NCBI RefSeq assembly: GCF_014334095.1
Contig: NZ_CP060495.1
Coordinates: 767,001-831,000, forward strand
Source: Novosphingopyxis iocasae
GTDB lineage: Bacteria > Pseudomonadota > Alphaproteobacteria > Sphingomonadales > Sphingomonadaceae
Reading direction: 5' to 3'
DNA length: 64,000 nt
This document shows, in pieces, positions 18,315-26,574 of the stretch. How positions within the stretch are numbered: the stretch's first letter is position 1; each line of letters begins with the position of its first letter. Under the pieces are notes generated by a model. The model saw only the letters and a list, made by a program, of their open reading frames with translations, was not told the origin of the DNA and made no database searches. Both the position numbers and the translations under genes were made by a program.

Positions 18315-19334
18315 ATGCCCAACCGCCTTGCAGAGCTGGATTTTCCGGACCGGGTAGGATCACGCCTGCCGCTTCCGGTCAGTCAGGCGTTGGTTGGGAT
18401 CGGCTGCACGGCGGCAAGCTTCGGAACACGCGCATTGCTCGATCTGCTTCTGCCGGGGGCGGGGCCGTTTGCGCTGATCTTCCCGTTCGTTCTGATCGCA
18501 ACGCTGGTGGGCCGCTGGCAGGCGGGCGTACTGACCATGGTGCTGTCCGCGCTGTTCGCGTGGTATTTCGTCCTACCCGTACACGGCAGCTTCCGCCTTA
18601 TCGTCGATGGCGACGGGCCGCGCGTGATTGTGAATGTGCTGTCCGGCTTTGCCATTGTGGCGCTGGCCGAGATCTTCCGCCGGGCGGTGCGCCGTGCCGT
18701 CGAGCAGCGGGAAGCCGATGTGGCAGAGCGGGACCTGTATTTGCGCGAATTCGACCACCGCGTGCGCAACAACTTCGCGCAGGTCACCGCGATGCTGGAC
18801 ATGCAGCGACGGCAGATGGAGCCTGGCCCTGCGCAAGAAGCCCTGTCAGAGGCGCTGGGACGGGTCGATTCCATTGCCCGCGCGCACCGGGCGCTCTACC
18901 GCGGGGACGGAACGCCGGGCCGGGTAGAGATGGCGGACTATATGAACGAGCTGTGCGAGGCGCTGCGCACCGGCCTCTTGGAAAGACGCTCGATCGAACT
19001 GCTGCTGACGGTGGAGCCCATGCGCCTGGAGCGCGACCGCGCCGTGGCGCTGGGGCTGCTCGTCAATGAGCTGGTTACCAATGCGGCCAAGCACGCGTTC
19101 CCCGGACGCGAGAGCGGCAAGGTTGAGGTGGAGCTGACACGCACGAAGGATGCGCTCTGCCTGGCTGTACAGGATGATGGAGTGGGCCTTCCGGCCGAGC
19201 AGCCGAAACCGTCCAGCCTGGGCCAGCGCCTGATCCGCGCTTTTGCCGCTCAGGCGGGCGGAACGCTTGAAAGTAAAAGTACCAGCGGCGGTGCATGCTT
19301 CCTGTGTACGCTGGAGCGGCGCGAGGGCGAGTGA
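18315..19334 (+). CDS. Membrane sensor histidine kinase, HisKA_2 type
   Basis: 339 residues. The N-terminal part has about four membrane helices resembling the DUF4118/KdpD-type module (residues 20-115), followed by a short coiled linker (RRAVEQREADVAERD). The phospho-acceptor His148 is in EFDHRVRNNFAQ, typical of HisKA_2 kinases, and the ATPase domain has the N-box NELVTNAAKHAF and DDGVGLP. No response regulator is next to it; such kinases in alphaproteobacteria often feed the general stress response or blue-light pathways, but no LOV/PAS domain is visible. It sits between the exonuclease and the ligase genes. Confidence 0.88.
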   Translation: MPNRLAELDFPDRVGSRLPLPVSQALVGIGCTAASFGTRALLDLLLPGAGPFALIFPFVLIATLVGRWQAGVLTMVLSALFAWYFVLPVHGSFRLIVDGDGPRVIVNVLSGFAIVALAEIFRRAVRRAVEQREADVAERDLYLREFDHRVRNNFAQVTAMLDMQRRQMEPGPAQEALSEALGRVDSIARAHRALYRGDGTPGRVEMADYMNELCEALRTGLLERRSIELLLTVEPMRLERDRAVALGLLVNELVTNAAKHAFPGRESGKVEVELTRTKDALCLAVQDDGVGLPAEQPKPSSLGQRLIRAFAAQAGGTLESKSTSGGACFLCTLERREGE

Positions 19335-19368
19335 ACCGATCTGCCTGGCGCGGGTTGAAGGGGCGGAC

Positions 19369-20946
19369 ATGCAAGCCTTTGCCGAACTCATTGATCGCCT
19401 GATCTACACCCGCTCGCGCAATGCGAAGCTGACCCTTATCGCCGACTATCTGGTGGCAACGCCCGATCCGGATCGCGGATGGGCACTGGCCGCGCTGACC
19501 GGCGACCTCGATCTCAAGGCCGTGAAAAGCTCGCAAATCCGGGCCATGGCGGACGGGCGCTTCGATCCGCTGCTATTCCGCATGAGCCGCGATTATGTCG
19601 GTGACACCGCCGAAACCGTCGCGCTGATGTGGTCGGAGCCGGAGGGCGGCATGCGCGAACAGGACAACCTGTCGATCTCAGCCGTGGTTGATCAGCTGGG
19701 GGCGACCACGCGCGCCAAGGCACCCGAATTGCTTGCCTCGATGATGGATCGGCTGGATGCGAACGGCCGTTATGCGCTATTGAAGCTGGCGAGCGGTGGC
19801 ATGCGCGTGGGTGTCTCGGCCCGGCTCGCCAAAACCGCGGTGGCGCAAGGTTTCGGGCTTGATGTCGACGATGTCGAGGAAGTGTGGCACGCGCTCTCCC
19901 CGCCTTATGCCGAGCTGTTCGCCTGGGGCGAAGGCAAGGCCGAGCGCCCCGATCCCGAAGGCACACCCTATTTCCGCCCCTTCATGCTCGCCCATCCGCT
20001 CGAGGACACGCGCGTCGATTTGACCGACTACGCCGCCGAATGGAAGTGGGACGGCATCCGCGTGCAGATCGTCGGGACCGGAGGCGCGGTAAAGCTCTAC
20101 AGCCGGGGCGGCGAAGAGATCAGCGACTCCTTTCCGGATATTGCCGGCGCGTTCGATGCCGATGCGGTGGTGGATGGAGAGCTGCTCGTGCGCGGCGATG
20201 TGCAGGGCGGCCAGGCGGCCAGTTTCAACGCCCTGCAACAGCGCCTCGGCCGCAAGACGGTGACAGCAAAGATGCTGCGCGATTCGCCTGCTTTCGTGCG
20301 GCTGTACGATATCCTGATCGAGGGCGACGATGATTTGCGCCCGCTGCCCTGGAGCGAGCGGCGGGAGCGGTTGGAGGCGTTCGTTCCGAAACTGGACCAA
20401 AGCCGTTTCGACATCAGTCAGCTGGTCCCCTCGGACAGCTACGATGACCTGGCAGACGTCCGCGAAGGCGCGCGCGACGCCGCGATCGAGGGCGTGATGC
20501 TGAAGCGCAAGGACAGCCCCTATATCGCGGGGCGCAAGACCGGGCTGTGGTACAAGTGGAAGCGCGATCCGCTCGTCGCCGATTGCGTGATGATGTACGC
20601 TCAGCGCGGCTCGGGCAAGCGCAGCTCTTTCTACTCCGACTACACCTTTGGTTGCTGGACGGAGGATGAAGAACTGCTGCCGGTCGGCAAGGCCTATTCG
20701 GGCTTCACCGACGAGGAGCTGAAGATGCTGGACCGCTTCGTGCGCCAGAACACGGTCAACCGCTTCGGACCGGTGCGCGAGGTGGAGAAGACGCTGGTTC
20801 TGGAGGTGGCATTCGATTCGATCCATGACAGCAAACGGCATAAATCCGGCCTTGCCATGCGATTCCCGCGCATATCGCGGATCCGGAAGGATAAGCCAGC
20901 CGATGAGGCAGATCGGATCGCCACGCTGAAGGCGATGATTACCTAA
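19369..20946 (+). CDS. ATP-dependent DNA ligase (cisplatin-damage-response type)
   Basis: 525 residues from ATG at 19369, with AAGGGG seven bases upstream; an earlier in-frame start lies inside the kinase gene. The N-terminal about 200 residues form the ligase DNA-binding domain, then the nucleotidyltransferase domain with the adenylated Lys226 in EWKWDGIR, motif III-like LYDILIEGDD, motif IV EGVMLKRKDSPY and motif V GLWYKWKRDP, and an OB domain at the end. This architecture is the ligase that pairs with the MBL exonuclease in alphaproteobacteria. The stop shares four bases with the convergent btaB. Confidence 0.9.
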   Translation: MQAFAELIDRLIYTRSRNAKLTLIADYLVATPDPDRGWALAALTGDLDLKAVKSSQIRAMADGRFDPLLFRMSRDYVGDTAETVALMWSEPEGGMREQDNLSISAVVDQLGATTRAKAPELLASMMDRLDANGRYALLKLASGGMRVGVSARLAKTAVAQGFGLDVDDVEEVWHALSPPYAELFAWGEGKAERPDPEGTPYFRPFMLAHPLEDTRVDLTDYAAEWKWDGIRVQIVGTGGAVKLYSRGGEEISDSFPDIAGAFDADAVVDGELLVRGDVQGGQAASFNALQQRLGRKTVTAKMLRDSPAFVRLYDILIEGDDDLRPLPWSERRERLEAFVPKLDQSRFDISQLVPSDSYDDLADVREGARDAAIEGVMLKRKDSPYIAGRKTGLWYKWKRDPLVADCVMMYAQRGSGKRSSFYSDYTFGCWTEDEELLPVGKAYSGFTDEELKMLDRFVRQNTVNRFGPVREVEKTLVLEVAFDSIHDSKRHKSGLAMRFPRISRIRKDKPADEADRIATLKAMIT

Positions 20947-21584
20947 GCAGGAGCGATTTCCGCCGCCCAGGCATAACCGCCATAGAGACGGGTAAAGTCG
21001 ACGTCATGACCGTCCCGATAGTAACGATCGACCAGCTCCGGTAGCTCGGCACGTGGCGCCACATGGAAGCGCGCGAGCCACGCATGCAGCCCGCTACGAA
21101 ACAGCTTCGGTAGGCGCTCCTGCTGTCCGAAATCGACGACATGAAGGCATCCGTCAGGGCTCAGCACATCGACGCCCTGACCGATTGCGGCGCGCCAGTC
21201 CGGGATCATCGAGAGGGCGTAGCTGATATATGCGCGGTCCATCTTTGCGACGCCGAACAATGCCTGCGCATCAAATGCGGTGGCATCGGCACGCGCGAGC
21301 GTTACCCGGTTCTCCAATCCCGCCCGGCGTACCGCTAGGCGGGCGCTGATAAGCATCTCCTCGCTGATATCGAGGCCAAAGAAATGCACGTCGGGATAGG
21401 CCCGCGCGGCGGCCACCAGATTGCGTCCCGTCCCGCACGCGATCTCCAGCACGCTGCCGCCGCGGGGGGGTTGCAGACGCTCGATCAAACGATCGCGGCC
21501 GAGGAGGTAGTATTTCCTCGTCAGGTCATAAATGTGGCGCTGCACCTTGTAGATCGCGTCCATCTGCTCAGCATGAGTGGTCAT
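20943..21584 (-). CDS. btaB: Diacylglyceryl-homoserine N-methyltransferase BtaB
   Basis: 213 residues from ATG at 21584 (MTTHAEQMDAIYKVQRH); a much longer upstream reading would overlap btaA. Class I SAM-dependent methyltransferase: the SAM loop is EIACGTGRN (residues 47-55), followed by GLDISEEML. The N-terminal YKVQRHIYDLTRKYYLLGRD is typical of BtaB. It would triply methylate the homoserine headgroup to give the betaine lipid DGTS. The assignment rests mainly on its position 50 bases downstream of btaA. Confidence 0.85.
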   Translation of the reverse strand: MTTHAEQMDAIYKVQRHIYDLTRKYYLLGRDRLIERLQPPRGGSVLEIACGTGRNLVAAARAYPDVHFFGLDISEEMLISARLAVRRAGLENRVTLARADATAFDAQALFGVAKMDRAYISYALSMIPDWRAAIGQGVDVLSPDGCLHVVDFGQQERLPKLFRSGLHAWLARFHVAPRAELPELVDRYYRDGHDVDFTRLYGGYAWAAEIAPA

Positions 21585-21634
21585 GAAATGGGGCCTGTCG
21601 GTTGAATATGGCGCGCGTCGAAAGGCGCTGACCT

Positions 21635-22840
21635 TCACTTCAGCACGTAGAGGTGTACACCTCCGTAGATCGAACTGCGGTCTCGCTTCGTGAAGTCCTT
21701 CGAGGCTTCTCCGCGATAGTCCCAGCGCGACAACAATGCGTCCGGCAAACGTCCCGGCAGCAGGCTCTCCTCCGCCGCCGTGCGAAACAGCACGCGCGCG
21801 CCAGGTCGTGCGGTCCGCGTGATCTCCGTCCACAGTTCGGTCAACTGCGTGTCGCTCATCCAATCCTGCGCGTCGAGCAGGATGTAACGGTCATGGCTCT
21901 GATCATCGGATGACGCCAGATGTTCGGTCATGCTGATGTGTTGAACGGTAACGCGGTCGGCGCGCCCGCGGACCGCCTCGAAATTCGTTTCCTGCAAATA
22001 AGGTGGCAATGGTGCGTCGTCAGCCTTGCCATAGCCACGGCCGAAGGCCTGCCAGGCGAAATAATTGTCTTCCAATGCGAAATCGCACGCCAGCTTTTCG
22101 AGCCGCGCGCGCAGCACATCGGACATCTTGGCGTCACCCGCCAGCGCTTCGAACTGGGCCGGGGGGATGCCGAGCCCGAAGAGGGAAGCCGGTTGATCGG
22201 TCAGCCAGCGGATGAAGCGCTTGTCGAAGATGGGCGCCAGGCGCTTCTCGAAGATTGCGCGCTGCTCCTCGATATCCTTCGCCTCGAGCAATTCCTTGGG
22301 ATCGATCCGGTAAAGCTTGGCGACGAGGTGCGCCATGCCGATGAACCCGCCGAGCAAGCCGCGCTTGTAGACGCCGCGCGCGAAGCCGCGAATGCGGCGA
22401 CGCCCGGTTAGATCGCGCCCTTCCCAATAAGCCCGGCTGGTTTCGTCCAAATACGGGCGAACATGAGCCTCGTATGCCGCAATATTTTCCTTGCGATCAG
22501 CCTCCGCGAAAAAGCGCCGGAAGGCGGCGTAATCGGGTAAGTGTTGTGCGGCTGCGAGCTTCAGCCGCCCCAGCGCAACATGGGCTGTGTTGAGATCAAC
22601 CGCGTCGATCGCCGCCGAGTCTGCGGTGAGATAGGACAAGACATTGCAGCCGCCGCTGGCGATAGTGGCGACGCGGTGACCAGGCTTGATCGCCAGGGCC
22701 TCCATGTCGACCACCGGGTCTTCCCAGATCTGCGCGTAGACAAGGCCCTTGAATGCAAAGGCGAAGGCGCGATCCCACAGCTTTCCGCCCCCGTCATGCC
22801 CGAGAACAGCCTGCTCGATCTTGCGATTTTTCTCGGCCAT
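21635..22840 (-). CDS. btaA: SAM:diacylglycerol 3-amino-3-carboxypropyltransferase BtaA
   Basis: 401 residues, DUF3419 family, close to the length of characterised BtaA. It transfers the aminocarboxypropyl group of SAM to diacylglycerol, making diacylglyceryl-homoserine. Visible motifs: QIWEDPVVDMEAL (residues 37-49), the SAM-binding ASGGCNVLSYL (61-71), then DLNTAHVALGRLKL and the C-terminal DAQDWMSD. No Pho-box-like CTGTCAT repeat was seen in the 115 bases upstream, though in Rhodobacter the pathway responds to phosphate starvation. Operon with btaB. Confidence 0.88.
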   Translation of the reverse strand: MAEKNRKIEQAVLGHDGGGKLWDRAFAFAFKGLVYAQIWEDPVVDMEALAIKPGHRVATIASGGCNVLSYLTADSAAIDAVDLNTAHVALGRLKLAAAQHLPDYAAFRRFFAEADRKENIAAYEAHVRPYLDETSRAYWEGRDLTGRRRIRGFARGVYKRGLLGGFIGMAHLVAKLYRIDPKELLEAKDIEEQRAIFEKRLAPIFDKRFIRWLTDQPASLFGLGIPPAQFEALAGDAKMSDVLRARLEKLACDFALEDNYFAWQAFGRGYGKADDAPLPPYLQETNFEAVRGRADRVTVQHISMTEHLASSDDQSHDRYILLDAQDWMSDTQLTELWTEITRTARPGARVLFRTAAEESLLPGRLPDALLSRWDYRGEASKDFTKRDRSSIYGGVHLYVLK

Positions 22841-22957
22841 TCGAATTTCCGTTCAGGAGTTTAGCGATCGAAGATCAGATGTCTTCGGAGGACCGGGTGA
22901 GGGCTCTCAATCCGCCGAGGACGCGCGATCGCGCATTATGGCGCTAGGATTACGCGA

Positions 22958-23941
22958 TCATGACGCCGGCAGGCCGGTCATGCGCGCAAAAATCGCTGGA
23001 TCGACATTCCCACCGGACAAGGTGACTGCGGTTCGATCCGTCGGCGCAACCTTGCCAGACAGCACCGACGCCAATGCCACAGCACCGCCCGGTTCCAATC
23101 GCCTGCTCAGCTTTTCAAATGCCAGCTTCATGGCGGCAGCCACTTCCCCCTCGGTCACCGCCACACCGACGGCACCGCGATCGCGAAGAATATCGAAGGT
23201 GATCGGTGAGACCTTGAGCGTTTGCAGGGCATCGCAAGCGGTGGGCGGCGGGTTGGGTCCAACCGGCTCGATGACGCCATGGCGCAAAGACGCCCCCATA
23301 TCATCCCAGCCCACCGGCTCCACGATGACGATCCGCGCATCCGGATTGGCGAGCGTGATGCCCGCAGACAGACCGCCGCCCCCGCAGCAGGTGACGATCT
23401 GATCCGGTGCGTAACCCGCCCCATCCAGCAATTGCTGCCGGATTTCGTGCCCGCAACTGCCCTGCCCCTCAACGATCCACGGATCGGCGAAACTCGGGAT
23501 CAGCACGGCACCGGACTCAGCCGCGATTCCGGCCGCAATTTCTTCGCGCGATTCGGTGGAACGGTCGTAAAAGATAATCTCGGCGCCGAGCTTCCGTGTG
23601 CCGTTCACCTTGGCGGCAGGCGCATCGGACGGCATAACGATGGTGGCGGATACGTCGCGCTTGCGGGCCGCCCAGGCTACCCCTTGCGCGTGATTTCCGC
23701 TGGAGAAGGCGACGACGCCTCGCGCCGCCTGCTGCTCCGTCAGATCGGCGATACGGTGAATGCCGCCGCGGATCTTGAACGCGCCTACAGGCTGATCGCA
23801 TTCTGCCTTGCACCAGATCGTGATCCCGTCGATCTCCAGCGGAAGGAGCGGCGTCGGAGGTAGCAGCGCCGCCACGCGCTCAGCGGCCAGCGCCACGCCT
23901 TCGGAACTGGGCTTGCGGTCGGGATCGTCTTGTCCGGTCAT
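22958..23941 (-). CDS. Threonine/serine dehydratase-like PLP enzyme
   Basis: 327 residues from ATG at 23941 (a GTG two codons upstream is equally possible). Fold type II PLP enzyme: the Schiff-base lysine is in GAFKIRGG (about Lys56), the substrate loop is FSSGNHAQG and the phosphate-binding loop is CCGGGGLSAG. The usual ENxQxTGSFK context is replaced by AECDQPVGAFK, so the substrate side of the pocket differs from classical threonine dehydratase. It could be a threonine, serine or hydroxyaspartate ammonia-lyase. Divergent from the polyamine gene at 24003. Confidence 0.75.
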   Translation of the reverse strand: MTGQDDPDRKPSSEGVALAAERVAALLPPTPLLPLEIDGITIWCKAECDQPVGAFKIRGGIHRIADLTEQQAARGVVAFSSGNHAQGVAWAARKRDVSATIVMPSDAPAAKVNGTRKLGAEIIFYDRSTESREEIAAGIAAESGAVLIPSFADPWIVEGQGSCGHEIRQQLLDGAGYAPDQIVTCCGGGGLSAGITLANPDARIVIVEPVGWDDMGASLRHGVIEPVGPNPPPTACDALQTLKVSPITFDILRDRGAVGVAVTEGEVAAAMKLAFEKLSRRLEPGGAVALASVLSGKVAPTDRTAVTLSGGNVDPAIFARMTGLPAS

Positions 23942-24002
23942 GGACACGGGCTATATGCGATGCCCGAACCTTCCCCAACCCCAATCGCGGAGAGCATAAG
24001 GC

Positions 24003-25211
24003 ATGAGCACAGTTCTGGTAATCGGCGCAGGCGGCGTCGGCTCGGTCGCGGTCCACAAGATGGCGATGAACAGCGATATCTTCACCAAGATCGCGCTCGC
24101 CAGCCGCACGAAATCGAAATGTGACGCCATTGCCGCTTCGGTGAAGGAACGTACCGGCGTCGACATTGCCACCTATCAGATCGATGCGGACGACGTGCCT
24201 GCCACCGCCGCGTTGATCCGCGAGGTGCAGCCCAAACTGGTCGTCAATCTGGCGCTGCCTTATCAGGACCTCAACATCATGGATGCCTGCCTGGAAACGG
24301 GCGTGCACTATATGGACACGGCGAATTACGAACCGCGCGACCAGGCGAAGTTCGAATATCACTGGCAATGGGCCTATCAGGACCGGTTCAAGGACGCAGG
24401 CCTGATGGCGCTGCTCGGCTCCGGCTTCGATCCGGGCGTTACCAGCGTGTTCGCGGCATGGCTGAAGAAGCACAAGCTCGACACGATCGAGCAGCTCGAC
24501 ATCCTGGATTGCAATGGTGGCGACCATGGCCAGGCTTTCGCCACCAACTTCAACCCGGAGATCAATATCCGCGAGGTGACTTCGCCCGCCCGCCATTGGG
24601 AGAATGGTGAATTTGTAGAGACGCCTGCGATGCAGGTCTCACAAAAGTTCGAGTTTGAGGGCGTGGGCGAAAAAACCATGTACATGATGTATCATGAGGA
24701 GTTGGAAAGCCTCGCCAAGTTTCTGCCCGAACTGAAGCGCGCGCGTTTCTGGATGACCTTCGGTGAAGAGTATATCAAGCATCTCACCGTCCTTCAGAAT
24801 GTCGGCATGACGCGGATTGATCCGGTCCTGTACGAGGGCAAGGAGATCGTGCCGCTGCAATTCCTGAAGGCCGTACTGCCCGAACCGTCCAGTCTGGGCG
24901 AGACCACCAAGGGAAAAACCAATATCGGCGATATCGCCACGGGCATCGCCAAGGATGGTGAGCGGCGCACCTTCTACATCAACAATATCTGCGATCATGA
25001 AGACGCCTATGCCGAGACCGGCAATCAGGCCGTGAGCTACACCACGGGGGTGCCCGCGATGATCGGCGCGGCCATGATCCTGACCGGCAAATGGTCCGGC
25101 GACGGTGTGTTCAACATGGAAGAATTCGATCCCGATCCCTTCATGGACATGCTGAACGAGCACGGTTTGCCCTGGCAGGTGAAGGAACTGGACGGCGCGG
25201 TAGAGTTCTGA
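24003..25211 (+). CDS. Carboxyspermidine/carboxynorspermidine synthase (saccharopine dehydrogenase family)
   Basis: 402 residues. NADPH-dependent reductive condensation of putrescine (or diaminopropane) with aspartate semialdehyde in the alternative spermidine pathway. The N-terminal Rossmann motif is VIGAGGVGSV (residues 5-14). Other family segments are VVNLALPYQDLNIMDAC, GVHYMDTANYEPRD and GSGFDPGVTSVFAAW. It is three genes from the matching decarboxylase and ornithine decarboxylase, which supports the polyamine role over lysine biosynthesis. Confidence 0.9.
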   Translation: MSTVLVIGAGGVGSVAVHKMAMNSDIFTKIALASRTKSKCDAIAASVKERTGVDIATYQIDADDVPATAALIREVQPKLVVNLALPYQDLNIMDACLETGVHYMDTANYEPRDQAKFEYHWQWAYQDRFKDAGLMALLGSGFDPGVTSVFAAWLKKHKLDTIEQLDILDCNGGDHGQAFATNFNPEINIREVTSPARHWENGEFVETPAMQVSQKFEFEGVGEKTMYMMYHEELESLAKFLPELKRARFWMTFGEEYIKHLTVLQNVGMTRIDPVLYEGKEIVPLQFLKAVLPEPSSLGETTKGKTNIGDIATGIAKDGERRTFYINNICDHEDAYAETGNQAVSYTTGVPAMIGAAMILTGKWSGDGVFNMEEFDPDPFMDMLNEHGLPWQVKELDGAVEF

Positions 25212-25255
25212 GCGCCGGGCAAACTCACAGCCATTCTAGGTCGCCCTTAGGGCAA

Positions 25256-25296
25256 CAAAACAGTTCGGAGCCGTCCAGTCACTCCGGACTGTTTTG
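25256..25296. terminator. Bidirectional terminator between convergent genes
   Basis: CAAAACAGTTCGGAG / CTCCGGACTGTTTTG, 14 of 15 positions pair, with an 11-base loop. The A run on one side and the T run on the other suit termination from both directions. It lies between the carboxyspermidine synthase (plus) and the MFS gene (minus). A short GCCCT-T-AGGGC palindrome precedes it at 25243-25253. Confidence 0.8.
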
Positions 25297-25321
25297 CGCG
25301 TGATAGCACTGACAAGTGGCG

Positions 25322-26512
25322 TTAATGCCCCGCCTTCGGCACCCGCCGCGCATAGGCAGAAGCCGCCGTCACGCCGAGCGATAATGTCAGCACGAAAAAG
25401 CAGCTTCCGGTCCATCCGGCAAATTCGTAGGCAGCGGTCCCTGCCCAGCTGCCGATACCGCCACCGATGAACATCAGCATGATATAGATCGTCATCAACC
25501 GCGTGCGGATCGACGGTTCCTCGATCAGGAACGTCGCCCGTCCGCAGATGTCGATGATCGGACCAGCGCCTGTCATGACCAGCAGGGGAATGGCGAGGAG
25601 GAACAGGTTGCCGCCGCCCAGAAACAGCAACCCGACCGCGCAAAGCTGCACCACAGCGACGATGAGACGCGCCTTTCGCGGCCCCACCCGGTCCGTCCAT
25701 TTCCCCAAGGGCGGTGTGATTGCCAGATTGACGATCGAAATACCGGCAAGATAACCAACAATATCGACGCCATAGCCGATGTCCGGAAGATAAAGCCCGA
25801 TCGCGAGCCATACCGACAGGAAGATCCCGAAGTTCATCCCCTGGATCGCGCCCGACAGGAGAACGTGCGGATGCCCGCGCATGAGCTTCAGCGTTGAGCC
25901 GAGGAGGGCCGCATAAGTCACCTCGTCTTCGGCCGCGCGCAGCGGCTTCGGCTCTCGCATCAGCCAGGGCAACGCCACCGAAGTAATCGCGAGCAATCCC
26001 GCTGCGATCCAGTAGACCGGTCGCCAGCCCCAATATTCGCCGATCAACCCCGCGCCCACGCGGGCAAGCAGGATGCCGAAGACGACACCTGTCGTGACGA
26101 TCGCGATCGCGTGGCCGAGCTGCGCAGGATCGACGCGCTTCGAAACATAGGCGGGGATAAGATAGGGGGTGATGGTGAACAGCCCCAGGATCGTGGAGGC
26201 CGCGGTGAACAGCGCAAAATCCTTGGCCAGGGCCATACAGGCGATCGCGGCGAACTGGCCGACGGTAAACACGGCTGCCAGGCGCGAGTTGCGCACTCGG
26301 TCGCCGAGCGGCAGAAACAGGAAAATGCCGATGGCCAGTGCGATTTGGTTGAGCGCCGGTACGGCGCCGATCATCGCATGGCTCACCCCAAAACTGTCCG
26401 CCACCGGCGCCACGATCGGGTGAATGTAATAGGCGTTCGCCACCACCACCGCGGTCGCCAAAGCCAGGGCGTAAAGCTGTGGCCGTGTCAAATAAACGGT
26501 GTCTTCGGACAA
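25322..26512 (-). CDS. MFS transporter within the polyamine cluster
   Basis: About 396 residues from a TTG at 26512, chosen because AAAGGAA lies 7-8 bases before it; another TTG 33 bases upstream is possible. Twelve hydrophobic helices fit a classical MFS carrier; the loop after helix 2 carries LGDRVRNSRL, a motif A-like sequence. Substrate is not evident. Its location between two spermidine-synthesis genes hints at export or uptake of a polyamine or precursor, but this is inference from position only. It is divergent from the decarboxylase gene. Confidence 0.8.
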   Translation of the reverse strand: MSEDTVYLTRPQLYALALATAVVVANAYYIHPIVAPVADSFGVSHAMIGAVPALNQIALAIGIFLFLPLGDRVRNSRLAAVFTVGQFAAIACMALAKDFALFTAASTILGLFTITPYLIPAYVSKRVDPAQLGHAIAIVTTGVVFGILLARVGAGLIGEYWGWRPVYWIAAGLLAITSVALPWLMREPKPLRAAEDEVTYAALLGSTLKLMRGHPHVLLSGAIQGMNFGIFLSVWLAIGLYLPDIGYGVDIVGYLAGISIVNLAITPPLGKWTDRVGPRKARLIVAVVQLCAVGLLFLGGGNLFLLAIPLLVMTGAGPIIDICGRATFLIEEPSIRTRLMTIYIMLMFIGGGIGSWAGTAAYEFAGWTGSCFFVLTLSLGVTAASAYARRVPKAGH

Positions 26513-26574
26513 AGCAGGTTTCCTTTGGCGTGGGCGGCGCAGCAAGTCTATGACGCCGCCCTATGGAGCCCAAG

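Noticed and set aside
22841-22957. Pho box upstream of btaA
   Set aside because: No pair of CTGTCAT-like repeats is present on either strand in this spacer.
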